From Yoonia sp034652275 (GTDB taxonomy: Bacteria; Pseudomonadota; Alphaproteobacteria; Rhodobacterales; Rhodobacteraceae), in contig NZ_JAXIWG010000002.1 in the NCBI RefSeq assembly GCF_034652275.1, positions 248,001 to 312,000 of the forward strand: DNA of 64,000 bases, written 5' to 3'. The position numbers were made by a program, and so were the translations under genes. Numbering within the stretch: the first letter of the stretch is position 1; each line of letters starts with the position of its first letter. The notes beneath the pieces are model-generated. The model ran no database searches. It was not told where the DNA came from and saw nothing but the letters and a program-made list of their open reading frames with translations. Of the stretch, positions 1-7,549 are shown one piece after another.

Positions 1-664
1 CCTTGTTGATGACCAGACCGGCGACGCCGACATTGCCGCCCATCTTGCGGAAATATTCCACGGCAGAGCAGACGTTGTTGGCGACATAAAGCGATTGCAG
101 ATCGTTGGACGCGACCAGGATCACCTTTTGCGCCATGTCGCGGGCAATCGGCAGGCCGAAACCGCCACAGACCACGTCGCCGAGGAAATCAAGCAGGACA
201 TAATCGAAGTCCCAGTCATGGAACCCCAGCTTTTCGAGCAGTTCAAACCCGTGGATGATCCCGCGTCCACCGCAACCGCGGCCGACCTCCGGCCCGCCAA
301 GCTCCATCGCGAACACGCCGCCACGTTTGAAACAGACATCGCCGATGGCGACTTCTTCGCCCGCCAGTTTCTTCTTGGCGGATGTCTCAATAATCGTCGG
401 GCAGGCCTTGCCGCCGAACAACAGGCTGGTGGTATCGGATTTAGGATCGCAGCCGATCAGCAGCACGCGCTTGCCCATCTCGGCCATCATATGGGACAGA
501 TTGGCCAGCGTGAACGACTTGCCGATCCCGCCTTTACCATAGATCGCGATGATCTGGGTTTTCGATGTGGGCGGACCGCTGGGCACTTCGAGGCTTGGTT
601 CCTCATGGGCTTCATCGCGCAGGCGCTGATCGAAATCCTTCAGGTTCGGTATTTCGTCTTTCAT
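1..664 (-). CDS. bchX: Chlorophyllide a reductase iron protein BchX (3' part beyond window)
   Basis: This is the ATP-dependent electron-donor subunit of chlorophyllide a oxidoreductase (BchXYZ), which reduces ring B of chlorophyllide a on the way to bacteriochlorophyll a. It is a nitrogenase NifH/BchL-type protein. Translating the minus strand from the ATG at 664 gives about 221 residues before the window edge. A Walker A motif GKGGIGKS lies near residue 45. Two cysteine-containing motifs, RGCGGRG and VVCGGFG, match the ligands of the bridging 4Fe-4S cluster. The ATG overlaps the bchC stop by 4 bp (ATGA), so the two are translationally coupled in the order bchC-bchX. About one third of the protein is missing at the C-terminal end. 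Recognition is secure. Confidence 0.96.
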   Translation of the reverse strand, partial: MKDEIPNLKDFDQRLRDEAHEEPSLEVPSGPPTSKTQIIAIYGKGGIGKSFTLANLSHMMAEMGKRVLLIGCDPKSDTTSLLFGGKACPTIIETSAKKKLAGEEVAIGDVCFKRGGVFAMELGGPEVGRGCGGRGIIHGFELLEKLGFHDWDFDYVLLDFLGDVVCGGFGLPIARDMAQKVILVASNDLQSLYVANNVCSAVEYFRKMGGNVGVAGLVINK

Positions 665-1599
665 GCGGTTCCCCAGTTCAAAATCATCTTCAGGCAGGCC
701 GGATCGCTGAACGCCGTTTCATAGGCGGCGGGCGCGGTTTCGGCGGCTTGTTGGTGCGTGATCAGATCCGCCAGCTGCAACGTGCCGTTTTCGGCGAGCG
801 CACGGGTGGCGGTCATGTCGTCAGCGGTCCATTCCGCGCTGATGCGGAAACGGGCCTCTTTCATAAAGGCGGGCGGAAAGGCGAATTGCAGCGGCGCGGT
901 GTAGAAACCCGCCAGCACAATCTCGCCACCCTTGGCAATGCGCCCGATCCAGTCGTTCAGCAGATCGCCACGGCCGGAGGCATCATAGATGGATGTATAA
1001 TCGCGGCGCGTGTCGGTGTCGGGTGTCATCACCTCGTACCCCTGCGCGCCGGTCATGCGGACAGGGTCTACTTCCCAGACGGTCGGGGCAGGCGCGCCCG
1101 CCGCAATGGTCAGCCGCGCCAGAAGGCGGCCCAGAACGCCATGGCCGATAATCAGATCAGGCACGGATTTGTTCGGCCCCGCCATCGCGTGCCGCGCTGT
1201 TGCGGCCAGTGCGAGCAATGCGCCGCCAGCCCCCAGACCACGGTCGATCCGCGTCACACGCGATGCCTTGGTCACGATGGTCTGCGCGGCAGCGCCGAAC
1301 AGGCCGAACGCGCCTTCATAGCAATTGGCACCGGGGACAAAGACATGCTCACCCACGCGGTAGCCGCTGTCGAGGCCAGCCTCGACCACCTCGCCCGCAG
1401 CCTCGTAGCCGGGGATCAGCGGATAGCCCATGCCGGGAAAGGGAGGCATCTCGCCGGACCAGAACAGTTTTTCGGTGCCTGTGGAAATACCCGAATGGCG
1501 GATCTGGACGACAACATCATCACGCGCCGGGGGCGTGATTCCCACCGTATCAAGCCCCAGCTTACGGGGTGCTGATAATATGACGGCCCTTGTTTCCAC
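661..1599 (-). CDS. bchC: Bacteriochlorophyllide a dehydrogenase BchC
   Basis: BchC oxidises 3-hydroxyethyl bacteriochlorophyllide a to the 3-acetyl form, a late step in bacteriochlorophyll a synthesis. It is a zinc-independent member of the medium-chain dehydrogenase fold. I chose the GTG at 1599, giving VETRAVIL..., because GGAGAG lies five bases upstream. This gives 312 residues, close to the usual size of about 314. The open frame runs 30 codons further upstream into the promoter and PpsR operator region, which should not be coding. A nucleotide-binding segment (DLIIGHGVLGRL) is visible in the middle. Downstream it overlaps bchX by 4 bp. Upstream, a promoter and paired PpsR boxes sit in the gap after crtF. 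Confidence 0.95.
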   Translation of the reverse strand: METRAVILSAPRKLGLDTVGITPPARDDVVVQIRHSGISTGTEKLFWSGEMPPFPGMGYPLIPGYEAAGEVVEAGLDSGYRVGEHVFVPGANCYEGAFGLFGAAAQTIVTKASRVTRIDRGLGAGGALLALAATARHAMAGPNKSVPDLIIGHGVLGRLLARLTIAAGAPAPTVWEVDPVRMTGAQGYEVMTPDTDTRRDYTSIYDASGRGDLLNDWIGRIAKGGEIVLAGFYTAPLQFAFPPAFMKEARFRISAEWTADDMTATRALAENGTLQLADLITHQQAAETAPAAYETAFSDPACLKMILNWGTA

Positions 1600-1661
1600 G
1601 TATTCTCTCCTGCGGTGTGTCGGGTCGATCTGACCTGACAGCAGCGCGTCCTCTTGAAATG

Positions 1662-1689
1662 AGTGTATCTTTTTGGCGCACTGTGTCAA
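1662..1689 (-). promoter_or_regulatory. Predicted sigma-70 promoter of bchC-bchX
   Basis: Read on the minus strand, a perfect TTGACA (plus-strand 1684-1689) is followed after 16 bases by TACACT (1662-1667). The -35 hexamer is the distal end of a PpsR box, so a bound repressor would block RNA polymerase. This is the arrangement known from the Rhodobacter bchC promoter. The transcript would begin near 1655, giving a leader of about 55 bases before the GTG start. Confidence 0.72.
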
Positions 1690-1726
1690 TTCATTTAGAC
1701 ACCACAGGTGTAAACTTTACCTTACA
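1684..1726. promoter_or_regulatory. Pair of PpsR/CrtJ operator boxes upstream of bchC
   Basis: Two exact TGT-N12-ACA palindromes occupy 1684-1701 and 1709-1726, separated by 7 bases (25 bp centre to centre). This is the consensus for PpsR/CrtJ, the aerobic and light-dependent repressor of photosynthesis genes, which binds cooperatively to two neighbouring boxes. The first box contains the bchC -35 element. The second overlaps the last codons and stop of crtF (stop at 1717-1719). Confidence 0.85.
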
Positions 1727-2856
1727 CCTTCAACGACAGAGGTGATGAAGGGGCGCGCGGCCTTTGGCATACGGATGCCGCCGAATCCGGCCTGTTGCAA
1801 AAGCGCCGCAATCCGGCCTGCCGACCGCGCGCGCCCCGTGCGCATCGCCATGCAGTAAAGCGCGAAATAGGCATCCCCCGCGCGGTGCGGTGCAGCGCCG
1901 CCTGTCATCGGTTCGGAAATCAGGATGCGCCCGCCGGGTGGCAAAGCGGCATAGGCCGAGGCCAGCAAATCCGCCACGGTGTCATCGCTGTGATCGTAAA
2001 GCACGCGCACAAGGCTGATCATGTCGGCCCCCTGCGGCAGCGGCTGGTCGCGGAACGACCCCGGCACGATCTGTGCGCGATCTGCCATCCCTGCGGCTGC
2101 GAACCTGTCCTGCGCGGCAGGCACGACGGCAGGCAGATCGAACAGGGTCAGCGACAGGCTCGGGTAGGCCGCACCGGCTGCGGCAAGGAATGCACCCGTC
2201 CCGCCGCCCACATCCATCAACCGCGCCACACCCCGAAAATCGACCGCCGACAGCGTGTCATCAGCCACCAGCAGTTGGCTGTCGGCCATCAAGCGCGAAT
2301 ATTTGGCGGCACTGCCGGGGTCCGTCGCGGCACCCGCGCCGAACACATAGGGCCAGAAATCGGCCAGTTCCGTGTCCACTTCGCCGCGAAAAAACGCAAC
2401 CGGATCAGACAGATCGCGGTAAAGCACGTCGTGATGCGCGATCATCCCCGCCAGACCGGGCACCCCCGCAAGTGCGGCGCCCCGCGTCGTCAGCGCGTAA
2501 AGGCCGGATTTGCGCTGTTTGAGCAGCCCCAGCGCCACGGCTGCCGACAATAGCACCGCCATGCGGTCAGGTGGCATCCGCCCCTGTTGCGCCAAGGCAG
2601 GCAAGGGTAGTTCATGCGCCAGCAACCGCTTGGGAATATCCAGCGCCACCAGCGCATAAAGCACCTGCGAATGGCAGAAACCGGCGACAAGATCGAACAT
2701 CGCCTCACCCTCGGACCGGACAAACCGGCGGGTCAGGGGAAAGCGTGCAGCCCATTTCTGAAAGGAAGGCGAGGCGACCAGCCGCGTGAAGCGCGACGCG
2801 CTTTGGCGGTCTAGGTCAGGCCCGGAAACCGGCACTATCACAGCCGCATCCGTCAT
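1717..2856 (-). CDS. crtF: Demethylspheroidene O-methyltransferase CrtF
   Basis: CrtF transfers a methyl group from S-adenosylmethionine to the 1-hydroxyl of demethylspheroidene, giving spheroidene. The 379-residue protein has an N-terminal dimerisation/winged-helix part of the plant-type O-methyltransferase family. It is followed by a Rossmann methyltransferase domain with a clear SAM-binding motif, LMDVGGGTGAFL, near residue 215. It lies between crtE and bchC on the minus strand. Its start codon overlaps the crtE stop by one base (TAATG), so it is expressed with crtE. The order crtE-crtF-bchC-bchX is the conserved Rhodobacter order. Confidence 0.95.
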   Translation of the reverse strand: MTDAAVIVPVSGPDLDRQSASRFTRLVASPSFQKWAARFPLTRRFVRSEGEAMFDLVAGFCHSQVLYALVALDIPKRLLAHELPLPALAQQGRMPPDRMAVLLSAAVALGLLKQRKSGLYALTTRGAALAGVPGLAGMIAHHDVLYRDLSDPVAFFRGEVDTELADFWPYVFGAGAATDPGSAAKYSRLMADSQLLVADDTLSAVDFRGVARLMDVGGGTGAFLAAAGAAYPSLSLTLFDLPAVVPAAQDRFAAAGMADRAQIVPGSFRDQPLPQGADMISLVRVLYDHSDDTVADLLASAYAALPPGGRILISEPMTGGAAPHRAGDAYFALYCMAMRTGRARSAGRIAALLQQAGFGGIRMPKAARPFITSVVEGVR

Positions 2857-3737
2857 TATTCGCCCGGAACGGTGCGCCGGTCACGCGCCCCTGCAGGCAC
2901 CAGTTTATCGGCATAGGCGCGCACCATCTGGGCCAGGGCCGCCTCGCCCGGACAGGCGGGAATCGATGAAATCGCACCGCCAAGGATGTCGTCGAAGCGT
3001 TTCACCGCCCCTTGCACGCCGTAAGCGGCAACCGCATTCGGTCGTCCGTGCAGATCGTCCTGACCGGCAGGCTTGCCCAGTGCCGCCTCATCGCACAGCG
3101 CGTCGCGCAGATCGTCTGCGACCTGAAACGCCTCGCCAATCCGCGCGCCAAGTTCGGCCCAGGGTTCGGCCTCTTGCCCTGCGGCCACGGCCCCCATCTG
3201 GGTCGCGGCGATGAAGAGCGCCCCCGTTTTCGCTTGATGATAGGCGGACAGATCAATCTGGCTTTCGCTTTCCCAGCCTTGCCCCGCGCAGATGCCGAAT
3301 GGCATGCCCGTCCGCGTGCCAAGGATATCAAGCAGCGTGATCGCACGCGCAGGCGCATCGCCCGCCGCACGCGCAAGCACATGAAACCCCATGATAATCA
3401 GGCTGTCACCCGCCAGCACGGCCAGAGGTTCGGAAAACGCACGGTGCAGCGCGGGCTTGCCACGGCGCATATCGGCATCGTCGAAACAGGGCAGGTCGTC
3501 ATGTACAAGGCTGGCGCAATGCACCAGTTCCAGCGCCACTGCGGCTGCATTCGTCAGCGCCGGACGGTCGTCGCCGCAGGCCATCGCGACGCTCATCAGG
3601 ATCGTCGGCCTGATCCGCGCGCCACCCGGTGTCACGGCATAATTCAACGCCGCCGCCAGCTTGGGCGGCGCCATGCCACCCTGTCCCTGCGCGATGGCAG
3701 CGGTCATTGTGGCTTCGATCCGGTCAGCGATTTTCAT
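2856..3737 (-). CDS. crtE: Geranylgeranyl diphosphate synthase CrtE
   Basis: CrtE condenses isopentenyl diphosphate onto allylic diphosphates to make geranylgeranyl diphosphate, the C20 precursor for carotenoids and for the bacteriochlorophyll tail. The 293-residue protein shows the first aspartate-rich motif DDLPCFDDAD near residue 80 and a second motif, VADDLRDAL, near residue 207. Both are Mg-diphosphate ligands of the trans-prenyltransferase family. The start at 3737 has AGGA nine bases upstream. It is the first gene of the minus-strand crtE-crtF unit and diverges from crtD across a region with two PpsR boxes. Confidence 0.95.
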   Translation of the reverse strand: MKIADRIEATMTAAIAQGQGGMAPPKLAAALNYAVTPGGARIRPTILMSVAMACGDDRPALTNAAAVALELVHCASLVHDDLPCFDDADMRRGKPALHRAFSEPLAVLAGDSLIIMGFHVLARAAGDAPARAITLLDILGTRTGMPFGICAGQGWESESQIDLSAYHQAKTGALFIAATQMGAVAAGQEAEPWAELGARIGEAFQVADDLRDALCDEAALGKPAGQDDLHGRPNAVAAYGVQGAVKRFDDILGGAISSIPACPGEAALAQMVRAYADKLVPAGARDRRTVPGE

Positions 3738-3764
3738 GGCGTGTGTCCTAACTCACTTCCATAC

Positions 3765-3808
3765 TGTCTAATTTAGTTTACATATGTCAATGTAAATCAA
3801 ACGATACA
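3765..3808. promoter_or_regulatory. Pair of PpsR/CrtJ operator boxes in the crtE-crtD divergent promoter region
   Basis: Two exact TGT-N12-ACA palindromes lie at 3765-3782 and 3791-3808 with the classic 8-base gap between them. They fill the 89-bp region between crtE (minus) and crtD (plus), so one pair probably represses both directions under oxygen. A minus-strand TTGACA (plus 3785-3790) falls in the gap between the boxes and is a likely -35 for crtE. No convincing crtD promoter hexamers were picked out. Confidence 0.85.
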
Positions 3809-3826
3809 CTCAGGGGCCCGTGCGAA

Positions 3827-5389
3827 ATGACCGCATCCGCCGAAAAGATCGTGATCATCGGCGCGGGAATCGCCGGATTGGCTACAGCCTTGCGCCTTGG
3901 CCATGCCGGATACGACGTGACGGTCGTTGACATGCAGGCGGCACCGGGCGGCAAGATGCGGTCCGTGCCATCCGCCGCGGGTCCGGTCGATGCGGGCCCC
4001 ACCGTGCTGACGATGCGGCATGTATTCGACACGCTGTTCGCCGATGTCGGCGCCGATCTGGCCGATCATGTGACGCTGACGCCGCTGGAAACACTGGCGC
4101 GCCATTACTGGGACGACGGCACGCAGCTTGACCTGATGGCAGATGCACAGGCGAGCCTTGCCAATGTGCACGACGCTTTTGGCGCAACGGCGGCGGCGGA
4201 ATTCGCCAGTTTCTCGGCCCGCGCCAAGCGGCTGTTCGATGCTTTCGATGCGCCGATGATGCGCACCGCGATGCCCGACCAGATCGCTGTGGCGCGCAAA
4301 GTGCTGGCCCAGCCGCGCCTGATCGCCGATATGGCGCCGCATCGGACGATGGCAGGGTTGTTGAAATCCAGCTTCAGCGACCCGCGTCTGGCGCAGCTTT
4401 TCGGGCGCTATGCCACCTATGTCGGCGGTTCGCCCTATCAATCGCCTGCGATCCTGTCGCTGATCTGGCAGGCCGAGGCGCAGGGCGTCTGGACCGTTGC
4501 AGGCGGGATGCAAAAGCTGGCGCAGGCCATTGCGGCATTGGCCGAACGGCATGGCGTGCAGTTCCACCACGACACCCGCGCCCTCCGGATCACCCGCCAA
4601 GGCGGGCAGATCAGCGGTGTCGAGACGACCAAGGGCCATTTCGCGGGCAACACCGTGGTTTTCAACGGCGACCCGAGGGCGCTGGCGACCGGTTTGCTAG
4701 GCCCGGCCATTGCCGCGGCCGTGCCGGTCACCGGCACCGAACCCCGCAGCCTGTCAGCCTATGTTCATGCGTTTGCAGCCAAGCCGCACGGGGTGGATCT
4801 TGCGCATCATACCGTGTTCTTCGGCCACGACCCAAAGGCGGAATTTGCCGCACTGGCCCGCAACCAGATGCCCAGCGACGCCACATTGTACCTATGTGCG
4901 CAGGATCATGCGACAGCAGCACCCGACGCCTTGCAACGTTTCGAAATCATCATGAACGCAGCCCCCGTTCTGCGCGACCCCGAACAGGAAAAAGCCCAAT
5001 GTCAGACACAGATTTTCGCCCGTTTCCGCCAGTTCGGACTGACCTTCAGCCCGACACCGGGGCCGGACAGCCTGACCACGCCGCAGGGGTTCGAGGATCT
5101 GTTCCCCGCGAGCCTCGGTTCACTGTACGGGCGCAGCCCGCACGGGCTGACAGCGGCGTTCAAGCGGCCGACGGTGCGCACATCGATGCCGGGGCTTTAT
5201 CTGGCGGGCGGCGGGGTGCATCCGGGGGCGGGGGTGCCGATGGCGACGCTCTGCGGCCAGCACGCGGCCGCGGCGATCTTGAGCGACCTTGCTTTGCGCT
5301 CGACGTCCCGCCCGGAGGCTATGCGTGGTGGTACATCGACGGGATCAGCGCCTGCGGCACCAAGGCCGTCAGCGTCATCGGGTTCATAG
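3827..5389 (+). CDS. crtD: Methoxyneurosporene/hydroxyneurosporene desaturase CrtD
   Basis: CrtD introduces the C-3,4 double bond in 1-hydroxy-carotenoids on the spheroidene pathway. The 520-residue flavoprotein starts with a dinucleotide-binding motif, IIGAGIAGLATAL, at residues 9-21. Its FAD-contacting C-terminal motif, GGGVHPGAGVPMATLCGQHA, is near residue 465. The last 30 residues (RSTSRPEAMRGG...) are low-complexity because they are read out of frame through the 5' part of crtC, making the protein slightly longer than usual. The ATG follows AGGGG. Expression is probably controlled by the PpsR box pair just upstream. Confidence 0.93.
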   Translation: MTASAEKIVIIGAGIAGLATALRLGHAGYDVTVVDMQAAPGGKMRSVPSAAGPVDAGPTVLTMRHVFDTLFADVGADLADHVTLTPLETLARHYWDDGTQLDLMADAQASLANVHDAFGATAAAEFASFSARAKRLFDAFDAPMMRTAMPDQIAVARKVLAQPRLIADMAPHRTMAGLLKSSFSDPRLAQLFGRYATYVGGSPYQSPAILSLIWQAEAQGVWTVAGGMQKLAQAIAALAERHGVQFHHDTRALRITRQGGQISGVETTKGHFAGNTVVFNGDPRALATGLLGPAIAAAVPVTGTEPRSLSAYVHAFAAKPHGVDLAHHTVFFGHDPKAEFAALARNQMPSDATLYLCAQDHATAAPDALQRFEIIMNAAPVLRDPEQEKAQCQTQIFARFRQFGLTFSPTPGPDSLTTPQGFEDLFPASLGSLYGRSPHGLTAAFKRPTVRTSMPGLYLAGGGVHPGAGVPMATLCGQHAAAAILSDLALRSTSRPEAMRGGTSTGSAPAAPRPSASSGS

Positions 5390-6219
5390 GGTCGGTCTTT
5401 TCGCCGTGGTATGCATGGTCGGGGCGCGGTGATCCTACCAACCACTGCTGCATCAATGTCGCGACCTACGGCCCCGGCGGGCGGTTCACTATGACAGACC
5501 GCGGGCGACAGGCGCTGCGCACCAGCGTCGACACCTTGCAAGTCGGCCCGTCGTCGATGCACTGGAACGGCAAGGCCTTGGTCATTGACATCAACGAAAT
5601 CAGCGGACCCCCCATAATCAGCCGCGTGCAAGGGCAGATCACCATCACGCCGCGCGCGGTGACATCCGTCGAACTGCCGCTGACGCCCGATGGCGCGCAT
5701 GTCTGGCGGCCTTTCGCGCCATCCTCGGACATCACGGTCGATCTGGCGGCGAAAGGCTGGCAGTGGACGGGGCACGGCTATTTCGACGCCAATTTTGGCA
5801 TCCGACCGCTGGAGGACGATTTCAAATTCTGGACATGGGGCCGGTATCCGACCAAGACAGGCGCAACCTGCATCTATGACGCGACACGGCGCGACGGCAG
5901 CATGCTGGAAACCGCCATCGCCTTTGGCCAAGACGGCACGGCCCGACAGGTCGGCGCGCCACCGCGCGTGCCGTTCAAATCGTCCGGCTGGCGGATCAGG
6001 CGTGAAACCCGTGCCGACCCCGGCGTGGTTCCCAGGCAGGTGCTGGGCATGCTGGACGCGCCGTTCTACTCACGCTCTGCCGTGCAGACCGTGCTGAACG
6101 GGGAAGCCGTGACGGGCGTTCACGAAGCGCTGGATCTGGACCGCTACGCATCCCCGCTGATCAAGCCGATGCTGGCGTTCCGCGTGCCACGACGCGCAGG
6201 CTGGCCGCAGGGCGATTAA
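5251..6219 (+). CDS. crtC: Acyclic carotenoid 1,2-hydratase CrtC (start uncertain)
   Basis: CrtC adds water to the C-1,2 double bond of neurosporene or lycopene-type carotenoids. Family features begin at PPGGYAWWYIDG (codons from about 5308) and continue through FIGSVFSPWYAWSGRG, MTDRGRQALR, YFDANFGIRPLEDDFKFWTW and the C-terminal VPRRAGW. The 3' end is secure. The 5' end is not: this frame has no ATG, GTG or TTG between 5002 and the conserved block. The coordinate given is a CTG inside crtD, and an ATG at 4999 with AGGA nine bases upstream is the only normal alternative. The gene overlaps crtD by at least about 80 bp in another frame, so coupled translation from crtD is likely. Confidence 0.85.
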   Translation: MRPARGRGDLERPCFALDVPPGGYAWWYIDGISACGTKAVSVIGFIGSVFSPWYAWSGRGDPTNHCCINVATYGPGGRFTMTDRGRQALRTSVDTLQVGPSSMHWNGKALVIDINEISGPPIISRVQGQITITPRAVTSVELPLTPDGAHVWRPFAPSSDITVDLAAKGWQWTGHGYFDANFGIRPLEDDFKFWTWGRYPTKTGATCIYDATRRDGSMLETAIAFGQDGTARQVGAPPRVPFKSSGWRIRRETRADPGVVPRQVLGMLDAPFYSRSAVQTVLNGEAVTGVHEALDLDRYASPLIKPMLAFRVPRRAGWPQGD

Positions 6220-6313
6220 GACGGTTTGCCTAAAACGCTGTGTAATCTGCAACGTCTCTTAACTTGGTGGAAAGGCTTGGTTGGTATCCGTCTTCCGCAA
6301 AGGAGAGATACAT

Positions 6314-6883
6314 ATGAAACAACTGACTTTCTGGCTGGCGCTTGCGCTGGCCACCGCAACTGCCGGATCAGCACAGGATTTCAAGCCGCAGATGCAGCAA
6401 TTCGTGACCGATCACGTTATGGCTTGGGCGTCCGATCCCGTGATCGTTGACGCGATCATTGCGCAAAACGCAATCACCGCCAGCTATGATGACGCCAAGA
6501 TCGCGGAACTCGACGCATTGTGGATGGCGCAGATGGGGATGGCGGGCATTCCACTGATCGACGGTGTGCTGCAGAATCCGACATCCGATTTCCTGCGGCA
6601 ACGCATGACGGCGTCCGATGGCGCGATTTCCGAAGTTTTCGTGATGGATGCGCGCGGCCTGAATGTCGCCGCTGCCGCAGCGACATCGGACTACTGGCAG
6701 GGGGACGAGGCGAAGTTTTCAGAAACCTTCCCCAAAGGGCCAAATGCCATCCATTTCGGCGAGGTCGAACTGGATGAATCCTCGGGTGAAGTGCAGGCTC
6801 AGGTCTCTATGTCCATCGTCGACAGCACCGGTGCCGTCGTCGGTGCGATGACGGTCGGGATCAACCTCACATCACTGATGTGA
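6314..6883 (+). CDS. Secreted Cache/PDC-like sensor-domain protein
   Basis: This predicted periplasmic protein of 189 residues has a typical signal peptide (MKQLTFWLALALATATAGSA, cleavage after AGSA). The rest resembles a single PDC/Cache ligand-binding domain, with EVFVMDARGLNVAAAAATSDYW and a closing GAVVGAMTVGINL strand. There is no membrane anchor, kinase or methyl-accepting domain, so it would be a free sensor or binding domain. The ATG at 6314 was chosen because GGAGAG sits just upstream. It follows crtC by 94 bp on the same strand and may be co-transcribed. It converges on the ynjD-like gene with a 12-bp overlap of 3' ends. The ligand is unknown. Confidence 0.75.
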   Translation: MKQLTFWLALALATATAGSAQDFKPQMQQFVTDHVMAWASDPVIVDAIIAQNAITASYDDAKIAELDALWMAQMGMAGIPLIDGVLQNPTSDFLRQRMTASDGAISEVFVMDARGLNVAAAAATSDYWQGDEAKFSETFPKGPNAIHFGEVELDESSGEVQAQVSMSIVDSTGAVVGAMTVGINLTSLM

Positions 6884-7549
6884 CAGGCGTGCGCCGGTCG
6901 TTTGCGTTGCGCAGTCATCACCCAGTGTGATGATGTCGCCACCAGCGGCCTGTGCATCTTCGGCATCATGGGTGACCATCAGAACCGGCAAGGCGCGACT
7001 GCGCGCCCTGTCGAAAACCATCTCCCGCACCTGCGCGCGCAGGGCGGCGTCCAGTCGCGAAAACGGCTCGTCCAGCAACAGCGCGCAAGGGTCCGACAGC
7101 AGCATCCGCATCAGGGCGACGCGCGCCTTTTGCCCACCTGACAAGGTCGCGGGATCACGCGCCGCGAAGCCCTCAAGCCCGACCTCGGCCAAGGCCGCGT
7201 CGATCCGCGCCTGCCTGTCTGCACGGGTGCCACCGGGCGGCAGACCAAAGGCAAGGTTCGCCCCGACCGACAGATGCGGAAACAGCAGGTCATCCTGAAA
7301 CAGGATACCGACACGCCGTTGATGCGCCGCGGCATGGGTGATGTCATGGCCCTCCAACCAGACAGCCCCCGTCGCGGTGAAACCGGCAGGCAACGTGCCG
7401 GTGATGAAGGCCAGCAAGGTGGATTTGCCCACACCCGACGGGCCCATGACCGTCAAGACCTCGCCGGGGGCCACTTCGTGATCCACGCGGATCAGCGGCA
7501 GGCCACCTTTCAAGATCGTCACGTCGCGCAGCGATAGCCCTTTATGCAT
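6872..7549 (-). CDS. ynjD: YnjD-like ABC transporter ATP-binding protein
   Basis: This 225-residue ATPase subunit of an importer has Walker A GPSGVGKST near residue 37, the signature LSGGQKARVAL near 137, Walker B CALLLDEPFSRLD near 157 and the switch histidine in MVTHDAEDA. Its start overlaps the permease stop by 8 bp, and binding protein, fused permease and ATPase lie in that order on the minus strand. With a CDP-alcohol phosphotransferase gene upstream, this matches E. coli ynjBCD/ynjF. The substrate is not established for that system. The family is close to thiamine and iron-type importers. Confidence 0.8.
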   Translation of the reverse strand: MHKGLSLRDVTILKGGLPLIRVDHEVAPGEVLTVMGPSGVGKSTLLAFITGTLPAGFTATGAVWLEGHDITHAAAHQRRVGILFQDDLLFPHLSVGANLAFGLPPGGTRADRQARIDAALAEVGLEGFAARDPATLSGGQKARVALMRMLLSDPCALLLDEPFSRLDAALRAQVREMVFDRARSRALPVLMVTHDAEDAQAAGGDIITLGDDCATQTTGARLSHQ

